From assembly GCA_016189965.1 (NCBI GenBank), contig JACPRL010000027.1, forward strand, positions 1 through 10,771: 10,771 bases of DNA, read 5' to 3'. The notes under the pieces are model-generated. The model saw nothing but the letters and a program-made list of their open reading frames with translations, was not told the DNA's origin and did not search any database. Positions 6,034 to 10,771 of the stretch are shown in pieces; positions within the stretch are counted from its first letter, which is position 1, and the number at the start of each line of letters is the position of its first letter. Both the position numbers and the translations under genes were made by a program. The DNA is from Acidobacteriota bacterium. GTDB taxonomy: Bacteria; Acidobacteriota; Terriglobia; Acidiferrales; 2-02-FULL-67-57.

Positions 6034-7566
6034 ATGAGCCGCCGGACCTCAGGTCGCAAACCGAAGGTTGAGCCGCGGCGAGCTGCTTCCACCCGGCCGC
6101 CCGTGGCGCGCCCGCGCGTCGAGACAGAACTCGACCGCTTCTTCCGCCTGACACTCGACCTGCTCTGCATCGCCGGCTTCGACGGCTTCTTCAAGCGCCT
6201 CAATCCGGCCTGGGAGAACACGCTGGGGTGGTCGGCGCGGGAGCTGATGGCCCGGCCGTATATCGAATTCGTCCATCCCGACGACCGCGCCCGCACGCTG
6301 GCGGAAGCGCAGAAGCTGGCGGGCGGCGCCCTGACCATCACCTTTGAGAACCGCTACCGCGCCAAGGACGGGTCGTATCGCTGGCTGCAGTGGAACTCGA
6401 CGCCGGTGGTCGAGCAAGAGCTGATCTTCGCCGCCGCGCGCGACATCACCGAGCGCAAGCAGGCCGAGCAGGCTTTGCGGGAGAGCGAGGAGCACACGCG
6501 GCTGATCCTCGACCGCGCCTACGATTCCTTTGTGGCCATGGACGCCGGTGGGTTGATCACCGACTGGAACCTGCAAGCCGAGAGGCTCTTCGGCTGGTCG
6601 CGCCAGGAAGTGGTGGGTCGGCCGTTGGCCGAGGTTCTGATTCCGCCGCGCTACCGCGAAGCTCACTGGCGCGGCCTGGAGCGCTACATGGCCACGGGCG
6701 AGGGGCCGCTGCTGAACCGACCGTTGGAGATGCCGGCGCTCCACCGCGACGGCCACGAGGTGCCCGTGGAGCTCTCGGTGACGCCGCTGCGCTGGCGGGG
6801 CCGCCACAGCTTCTACGCCTTCCTGCGCGACATCAGCGGGCGCAAAGCCCTGGAGCGGATGAAGGACGAGTTCATCTCGATGGTCAGCCACGAGCTCCGC
6901 ACGCCGTTGAGCTCGCTGCGGGGGGCGCTCAGCATGCTGCAGCGCGGGCGGCTGGGGGCGCTGAGCGCGGAAGGGCAGCGGATGCTGGACATCGCGGTCG
7001 AGGACACCGACCGGCTGGTGCGGCTGACCAACGACATTCTGGACATCGAGCGGATGGAGGCGGGCCGGTACACGCTGGTCAAGCGGGCCTGCGACGCGGC
7101 GCAGTTGGTGTCGCGCGCCGTGGAGCTGATGCGGCCGATGGCGGAGAAAGCCGAGGTGGCACTTTCCGTCTCGGCGGAGCCGGCGCCCCTGCGCGCCGAC
7201 CCCGACCGCCTCCTGCAAGCGCTGGCTAACCTGATCAGCAATGCGGTGAAGTTCTCCCCGGCAGGCCGCACGGTGTGGGTGAACGCTTGGAAGCAGGCCG
7301 GGGAGGCGTTTTTCCAGGTGAAGGACGAGGGGCGCGGTTTTCCCAGCGAAAACCGCGAGGCGGTTTTCGAACGCTTTCAACAGATTGACCCCTCGGATTC
7401 GCGGGAGAAGGGCGCGACCGGCCTGGGGTTGTTCATCACCCGCAACATCGTTCAGCAGCACGGGGGCCGCATCTGGGCGGAGAGCGCGCCGGGCCAGGGC
7501 AGTACCTTCTCCTTCACCCTGCCGCTGGCCGCGGGAGGAGCGGATGAAGAAAGTTCTGGTGGTTGA
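6034..7566 (+). CDS. Soluble PAS-PAS sensor histidine kinase
   Basis: This 510-aa two-component sensor has no signal peptide and no transmembrane segment, so it should sense a cytoplasmic cue. After a basic N-terminal tail come PAS domain 1 (about 30-145, ending RDITERKQAE), PAS domain 2 (about 146-270), a HisKA dimerisation domain (about 274-343) with phospho-acceptor H286 in SHELRTP, and a HATPase_c domain (about 384-500). That domain has an N box at N403 (ISNAVKF), a G1 box DEGRGF (431-436) and a G2 box GATGLGL (460-466). The PAS ligand cannot be read from sequence; no heme or flavin motif is evident to me. The start has only GGAG touching the ATG, so initiation may be leaderless. Its 3' end overlaps the response regulator by 23 bases, implying a cognate pair. 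The preceding ndk gene ends 37 bases away, so partial read-through is likely. Confidence 0.93.
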   Translation: MSRRTSGRKPKVEPRRAASTRPPVARPRVETELDRFFRLTLDLLCIAGFDGFFKRLNPAWENTLGWSARELMARPYIEFVHPDDRARTLAEAQKLAGGALTITFENRYRAKDGSYRWLQWNSTPVVEQELIFAAARDITERKQAEQALRESEEHTRLILDRAYDSFVAMDAGGLITDWNLQAERLFGWSRQEVVGRPLAEVLIPPRYREAHWRGLERYMATGEGPLLNRPLEMPALHRDGHEVPVELSVTPLRWRGRHSFYAFLRDISGRKALERMKDEFISMVSHELRTPLSSLRGALSMLQRGRLGALSAEGQRMLDIAVEDTDRLVRLTNDILDIERMEAGRYTLVKRACDAAQLVSRAVELMRPMAEKAEVALSVSAEPAPLRADPDRLLQALANLISNAVKFSPAGRTVWVNAWKQAGEAFFQVKDEGRGFPSENREAVFERFQQIDPSDSREKGATGLGLFITRNIVQQHGGRIWAESAPGQGSTFSFTLPLAAGGADEESSGG

Positions 7567-8377
7567 AGATGACGACCACCTGCGTGAAGTCGTCTGCCAG
7601 CTCATCCGCACGTCTGGCCTCGCGGTGAGCGGGGCGGCGGACGGGGCGGAGGGCTTGGAGAAGCTCGAGCGCGAAGCCTACGACCTGGTTGTGCTCGATG
7701 TCTGGATGCCGCGGATGAACGGCCTCGAAATGCTCTCCCGCCTGCGCGCGCACCCGGCCCCGCCCAAGGTGCTGATGCTGACCGCCGATGACACGCCGGA
7801 GACGCTGCTCGAAGCGGTGCGCGAGCAAGCCTACCAGTACCTCACCAAGCCGTTCGAGGCCGAGGCGCTGCTCGACGCCGTCCAGAAGGCGCTGACGGCG
7901 CCGGCCGAGCCGGGGCCCATCGAAGTGGTCTCGGCGCGCCCGACGTGGGTGGAACTGGTCGTGCCCTGCCATCAGGGAATCGCCGACCGCGTCCAGGAAT
8001 TCCTGGAGCGACTCAAGGCGGACCTGCCGGAGGAGGTGCGCAGCCGGGTCGGGCACGTGTTCCGGGAATTGCTGCTCAACGCCATCGAGTGGGGCGGCGA
8101 GTTCGACCCCAACCGCAAGGTGCGCATCGCCTACGTGCGGGGGCGCCGCATGCTGCTCTACCGCATCGCCGACCCCGGCCGGGGCTTCCGCTTCGACGAC
8201 CTCGACCACGCCGCCGTCAGCCATCCCTCCGATCAGCCGCTCGAACACCTCCGCGTCCGCGAAGAAAAGGGATTGCGCCCGGGCGGCTTCGGGCTGCTGC
8301 TAGCTCAGGCCATGGCCGATGAGATGATTTACAACGAAGCGCAGAACGAAGTGGTGTTAGTCAAATACCTGGCCTGA
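7544..8377 (+). CDS. Response regulator with RsbW-like GHKL ATPase output domain
   Basis: The 277-aa protein starts at an ATG with GGGAGGAG 5 bases upstream; the reading frame is open further upstream, but that part lies in the kinase gene and is not protein-like. Residues 1-118 are a receiver domain: acidic D9/D10, phospho-acceptor D52 in LDVWMP, T80 and K102 (LTKPF). Residues about 130-277 are not DNA-binding. They form a GHKL ATPase of the HATPase_c_2 type seen in RsbW/SpoIIAB anti-sigma kinases, with an N box at E175/N179 (FRELLLNAIEWGG), a G1 box at D210 (ADPGRGF) and a G2 box RPGGFGL (245-251). The overlapping histidine kinase is the likely phosphodonor. The output is probably serine phosphorylation or sequestration of a partner protein. 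No sigma factor or anti-anti-sigma partner is in the window. Confidence 0.88.
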   Translation: MKKVLVVEDDDHLREVVCQLIRTSGLAVSGAADGAEGLEKLEREAYDLVVLDVWMPRMNGLEMLSRLRAHPAPPKVLMLTADDTPETLLEAVREQAYQYLTKPFEAEALLDAVQKALTAPAEPGPIEVVSARPTWVELVVPCHQGIADRVQEFLERLKADLPEEVRSRVGHVFRELLLNAIEWGGEFDPNRKVRIAYVRGRRMLLYRIADPGRGFRFDDLDHAAVSHPSDQPLEHLRVREEKGLRPGGFGLLLAQAMADEMIYNEAQNEVVLVKYLA

Positions 8378-8378
8378 G

Positions 8379-8687
8379 TCAGTCGGCCGCTGCCAGCCTC
8401 TTTGAGCCGGCTACCTTCAGCAGGCGGCCCTCCTCGTCCAGGGTGGCGTGCACGGTGGCGACCAGCTTGGTTCCGTCCTCCGCCGTGACCTGGTTCCGGA
8501 AGGTGACCACAAAGACGTGCTTCGCTTCGGCGGCCGCGGGCGGGAGCCGGAGCTTCTGGAGCAGCGGAGCAGAAGCCTGGACCTGTTTCTCTTCGATGGT
8601 GGGAGCGACGCCCTGCACTTCCGGGTAGTTCTTGCTGAGCTGCGCCACCAGCTTGGGCAGTCGACGCCGCACTCCCTTCACGGTCAC
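8379..8687 (-). CDS. Small uncharacterised protein, paralogue of the upstream 95-aa protein
   Basis: I do not recognise a named family. The 102-aa product starts at GTG, with AGGAG 7 bases upstream. A basic helical N-terminus (about 4-24) is followed by a strand-rich half. Residues 69-91 carry AEDG-x6-VHA-x2-D-x2-GR-x2-K, which matches residues 68-90 of the neighbouring 95-aa protein exactly and without gaps, so the two are paralogues. There is no signal peptide or membrane segment. It ends one base from the convergent response regulator stop. It follows the peptidase gene cluster and may have its own promoter at 8707-8736. A role as partner, substrate or inhibitor of the peptidase is only inferred from position. 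Confidence 0.72.
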   Translation of the reverse strand: MTVKGVRRRLPKLVAQLSKNYPEVQGVAPTIEEKQVQASAPLLQKLRLPPAAAEAKHVFVVTFRNQVTAEDGTKLVATVHATLDEEGRLLKVAGSKRLAAAD

Positions 8688-8706
8688 GAGCGTCTCCTCT
8701 TTTCAA

Positions 8707-8736
8707 ATTATAGGGGGAACGAGGAGGAGAGCGCAA
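8707..8736 (-). promoter_or_regulatory. Candidate internal promoter for the 102-aa protein gene
   Basis: On the minus strand a perfect TATAAT (8707-8712) lies 18 bases downstream of TTGCGC (8731-8736), a weak -35 match. Transcription would begin near 8700, directly ahead of the GAGGAG ribosome site. It lies in the 59-base gap between the two paralogous genes, so the last gene of the cassette could be expressed separately from the rest. Confidence 0.45.
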
Positions 8737-8746
8737 CGCCGGCCCG

Positions 8747-9034
8747 CTAGCGCGACACCACCATCTTGCGGATGCGTCCGTCGTCGTCCACGAAGGCGTG
8801 CACAATCCGCGGCACGCTGGCCCCGTCCTCCGCTTTGAGCACTTTTCGCATTCGGACGGCGTGGGTCCTCAGGGGGCGCGCGTACTCGACACCGAGGACG
8901 GAGGCGGCCTTGGAAACTGAACGCGCCGGCAGGGCGAAGACCTCAGTCTTCACTGTAATCTCCGCATCGGCCATTTCGGGCAGGCGTTTGAGAATGGATT
9001 CGCGAACCATCTCCAGGGCGTCTTTGGCTTCCAT
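8747..9034 (-). CDS. Small uncharacterised protein, paralogue of the downstream 102-aa protein
   Basis: The 95-aa soluble protein has no family I can name. An amphipathic N-terminal helix (about 1-21, with LKRLPEM) is followed by a strand (AEITVKTEV), a short helix (about 37-48) and a C-terminal strand-rich part. That part carries AEDG (68-71), VHA (78-80), D83, GR (86-87) and K90, the pattern shared with the next gene. A helix packed on antiparallel strands would fit a cystatin/NTF2-like or other small alpha+beta fold; this is a reading of the pattern, not a match. The ATG is 6 bases after the peptidase stop codon, with GAGGA upstream inside the peptidase gene, so it is co-transcribed with the peptidase and may be coupled to it. 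Confidence 0.75.
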   Translation of the reverse strand: MEAKDALEMVRESILKRLPEMADAEITVKTEVFALPARSVSKAASVLGVEYARPLRTHAVRMRKVLKAEDGASVPRIVHAFVDDDGRIRKMVVSR

Positions 9035-9040
9035 GGCGTT

Positions 9041-10135
9041 TTATGTCCTCAGAGAAGGGTCTCCATAAAGAACAAACTCCAGAATCGTTTTCTGAGCGGT
9101 GGGGTCCGACATGTTCTCGCTCAAGGCCTGCCGGGCAAACTCCTGTTTGGCGAGCAGGAAAGCCTGCCCGGTGGAGACGTTTGGCCGCACATAGCGAAAG
9201 AACAGGAGGCCGAGCAGGTCCGCGTCGGCAGGCGGCGGCTCGACGGCGCCGTAGGCCGTTTTGGTCGAACCCACGAAGCAAGCAGCTTTTCGCTCCAGCG
9301 CGCTCAGACAGATGGCATCCTGCGGCCGTTTGCCGAGGATGTTGCCGCCGTAGCAGGCTTCCGAGAAAAGGATGGCGGCCTCCAGGTCCGGGCTGCGCAA
9401 CTGGTGCGCCCGCAGGGCGACCGGGAGGTCAGGGCTGCCGCCGCGCCGCTCCCCGTACCAGGCGTCGGTGTGCTCGGCACCGTGCAGGTTGAAGTAGCAG
9501 GCGCGACTTCGATCCACCCAGGAGCCGACGAAGTGCCGCTCGAGGACAGGCGGCGACAGCCGCAACCGCTGCCGCTGGGGGATTTCGGCATACACCTGCT
9601 CGGAGGGGCGCTCCCAGCGCTCGGCCGAGAAGCCGAAGGCCTCCCGGTGGCGGCTGCGGCGGCGATGCAGGTCGGCGGCGTGGCGAAGCAGTTGGACGAG
9701 AAAGCCGGGCTGGCCCTCGGCGGCGTCGGGCATCCGCCCCAGGGAGCGCTCCACCACCAGAGGTTCATCGTCGGTCGAGGCATAAGGGTTGTCGGTGGGG
9801 ATGTCCGGGTCATCGCCGGTGGGGTCGGACTGCCGATGGAACGGAACAATTTCGTCTCCGCCCACCAGCAGCACAGCCTCCAAAGGCTGCTCTCTTGCCG
9901 CCAACACGCCCTCCAGGCGGTCAATCAGGTTCTTGATCTCTTCCGGCGTGACCTGTTGGATGGGCTCGAGGCCGAAGGGTTCGAGGGAGCGGGCGTCATC
10001 TGCATAGACCACCTCGGAGTCGATCCCCGAGGCGCGGTGGGCTTGGCGCAAATCGGTCATCGCCTGGTCCACCTGTCTCCAGGCATCCCCGTATTTGAGC
10101 TCGAGCCTCTGCTGCACCGTCAGGATGATTTCCAT
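9041..10135 (-). CDS. Gingipain-like (family C25, clan CD) cysteine peptidase, intracellular
   Basis: The 364-aa protein matches the layout of the C25/gingipain catalytic region. The N-terminal subdomain has EAVLLVGGDEIVPF (86-99), PTDNPYAS (113-120) and an SLGRMP element (131-136). The caspase-like subdomain has the candidate catalytic histidine H218 in YFNLHGAE after a beta strand, and the candidate nucleophile C261 in LFSEACYGGN. FVGSTKTAYG (287-296) and the terminal LYGDPSLR (356-363) also fit. Unlike secreted gingipains there is no signal peptide, propeptide or C-terminal sorting domain, so it should act in the cytoplasm. Cleavage specificity cannot be read. Other clan CD groups (CHAT, metacaspase) are less likely given the LLVGGDE and GDPSL blocks. 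It sits between a small membrane protein gene (24 bases upstream) and two paralogous small-protein genes (6 bases downstream). The ribosome site is weak. Confidence 0.8.
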   Translation of the reverse strand: MEIILTVQQRLELKYGDAWRQVDQAMTDLRQAHRASGIDSEVVYADDARSLEPFGLEPIQQVTPEEIKNLIDRLEGVLAAREQPLEAVLLVGGDEIVPFHRQSDPTGDDPDIPTDNPYASTDDEPLVVERSLGRMPDAAEGQPGFLVQLLRHAADLHRRRSRHREAFGFSAERWERPSEQVYAEIPQRQRLRLSPPVLERHFVGSWVDRSRACYFNLHGAEHTDAWYGERRGGSPDLPVALRAHQLRSPDLEAAILFSEACYGGNILGKRPQDAICLSALERKAACFVGSTKTAYGAVEPPPADADLLGLLFFRYVRPNVSTGQAFLLAKQEFARQALSENMSDPTAQKTILEFVLYGDPSLRT

Positions 10136-10159
10136 CGCTCTAGCTTCTGCAGTGTAGGA

Positions 10160-10543
10160 TCAAGCCCACCAGCGGTAGGAACGGGCCGCTCCCACTGCCT
10201 TCGCTGCTACGGCTGGTGCCGGCGGTGGCGCGGTGACGGCTGTGTTCACCCCCACGGCGGCGGCATAGACGGCCAGTCCGTTGAGCACCGCCAGAAGGAT
10301 GTTCACCCACGACCAGGGCTCCTGCCGCACCGTGATCGCCAAGAGCATCAGCAGGAGGGAAAAACCCAGGGCAAACCACCGCGCCGGGATTCTCGCCGAC
10401 AGCCGCTGCAGGAGTGAAGTGACCAGGATGACGGCCGCCGTAGCCCCGCTTGGGGTGAAGAGGGTGTCCTTATCGAAAAACTGGGGCTCGGGCGGGGTCG
10501 CCTGTGCCGCCAGCCAGAGAAAAAAGCCCAATGTGTTTGTCAT
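10160..10543 (-). CDS. Small holin-like integral membrane protein
   Basis: The 127-aa protein has a hydrophobic N-terminal stretch (about 5-15) and three further apolar segments: about 34-48, 56-72 and 78-99. The last, ILLAVLNGLAVYAAAVGVN, resembles segments of small phage holin-like proteins; this is a resemblance by eye, not a family assignment. A flexible Ala/Pro-rich tail (about 101-120) follows, ending in an aromatic RSYRWWA. The ATG has AGGTG 5 bases upstream. It lies 20 bases after the HTH-like gene and 24 bases before the peptidase, all on the minus strand, so it is very likely in the same operon. It could be a pore-forming or membrane-anchor subunit. A tail cut by the adjacent peptidase is a hypothesis only. 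Confidence 0.72.
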   Translation of the reverse strand: MTNTLGFFLWLAAQATPPEPQFFDKDTLFTPSGATAAVILVTSLLQRLSARIPARWFALGFSLLLMLLAITVRQEPWSWVNILLAVLNGLAVYAAAVGVNTAVTAPPPAPAVAAKAVGAARSYRWWA

Positions 10544-10563
10544 GGCTCACCTCGTTCGGTGTG

Positions 10564-10771
10564 CTAGGGCCCCTTGAGACCCAGGAAAACTTCCAGCGAG
10601 CTGCGGATCACGTATCCTCCCGCCCCGACGGCTTTCAACCCTTGGCTGGGGTCGCTGATCAGGCGCTGGTATTCCTCCTCTGTCGCGTGCAGGATCTTCA
10701 TCACGTCGGCCTTGGGGATCAGGGCGGGGAACTCGCTCAGGTCGCGCAGGTGGTCGTAATCAATCTCCGGC
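10564..10771 (-). CDS. C-terminal part of an HTH/excisionase-like protein (5' end outside the window)
   Basis: A minus-strand frame open to the window edge encodes the last 68 residues of a protein and ends at TAG (10564-10566). The visible part reads as a small winged-helix of the MerR/excisionase type: LIPKADVMKIL, then EEEYQRLI, then a GLKAVGAGGYVIR wing and SSLEVFL. That order (helix, recognition helix, G-x-x-V-x-x-GG wing, S-x-LE-x-F) is typical of the HTH_17 group, though recognition-helix residues are unusual and I call this tentatively. It directly precedes the membrane protein gene and is likely part of the same transcript. The start and any N-terminal domain are not visible. Confidence 0.5.
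   Translation of the reverse strand, partial: PEIDYDHLRDLSEFPALIPKADVMKILHATEEEYQRLISDPSQGLKAVGAGGYVIRSSLEVFLGLKGP

Noticed and set aside
5160..6341. A 393-codon open frame on the minus strand
   Set aside because: It is antisense to sucD, ndk and the start of the kinase gene; it has shadow composition only.
7385..7543. A longer response regulator starting upstream at 7385
   Set aside because: The extra 53 residues are Arg/Ser/Pro-rich, overlap the kinase ATPase domain, and the ATG at 7544 has an excellent ribosome site and begins exactly at the canonical receiver sequence.
6049..7611. A 520-codon open frame on the minus strand
   Set aside because: It is antisense to the histidine kinase, whose domains are intact; the translation has no recognisable domain.
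8329..8805. A 158-codon minus-strand frame spanning the ends of both small proteins
   Set aside because: It is a different frame over the two paralogous genes, with no ribosome site at its start and no conserved pattern.
9041..10135. CHAT or metacaspase-type protease
   Set aside because: The LLVGGDE, TDNPYAS, GR and terminal GDPSL blocks fit the C25 layout better than CHAT or metacaspase families.
9404..10417. A 337-codon open frame on the plus strand
   Set aside because: It is antisense to the C25 peptidase and membrane protein genes, which carry real motifs and membrane segments.
1..10771. CRISPR arrays, tRNA or rRNA genes, transposases
   Set aside because: No regularly spaced repeats, tRNA-like cloverleaf, rRNA-like stretch or transposase motif was seen on either strand.

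Overview
The window looks like a chromosomal segment of a high-GC Gram-negative-type bacterium, most plausibly an Acidobacteriota member. Supporting this are the very GC-rich coding, Shine-Dalgarno-led starts, and two intergenic copies of a short structured repeat (GTCATCC-GAGCGAAG ... AGTCGA-GGA-CTGCTTTTC) of a type I associate with acidobacterial genomes. The taxonomic call is an inference; no rRNA or other marker gene settles it.

Left part (1-3401, all minus strand): a secreted metal-dependent amidohydrolase flanked on both sides by the structured repeat, then a class I SAM-dependent methyltransferase translationally coupled (ATGA overlap) to trpD, anthranilate phosphoribosyltransferase. 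No other trp genes are present. The 3402-3523 gap separates trpD from a plus-strand operon and carries candidate divergent promoters.

Middle part (3524-8377, plus strand): sucC and sucD (succinyl-CoA synthetase beta and alpha, ATGA overlap) followed at once by ndk (nucleoside diphosphate kinase), a TCA-cycle substrate-level phosphorylation and NTP-balancing unit. After 37 bases with a consensus -10 box comes a soluble PAS-PAS histidine kinase, whose 3' end overlaps a response regulator gene. The regulator's output domain is not DNA-binding but a GHKL ATPase of the RsbW/anti-sigma-kinase type, so this pair probably signals through protein phosphorylation or partner switching.

Right part (8379-10771, minus strand, convergent): a compact accessory-looking cassette. 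In transcription order it has the C-terminal end of an HTH-like protein (cut by the window edge), a small holin-like membrane protein, a gingipain-like (family C25, clan CD) cysteine peptidase without signal peptide and with an apparent His/Cys dyad, and two small paralogous proteins sharing AEDG-x6-VHA-x2-D-x2-GR-x2-K. The function is not known to me. A clan CD peptidase next to a small membrane protein and paired small partners invites the hypothesis of a protease-controlled membrane effector, but nothing in the sequence proves this. It is the part of the window most worth following up.

There are no tRNA, rRNA, CRISPR or transposase genes that I can see, and no gene-free stretch over 300 bases.
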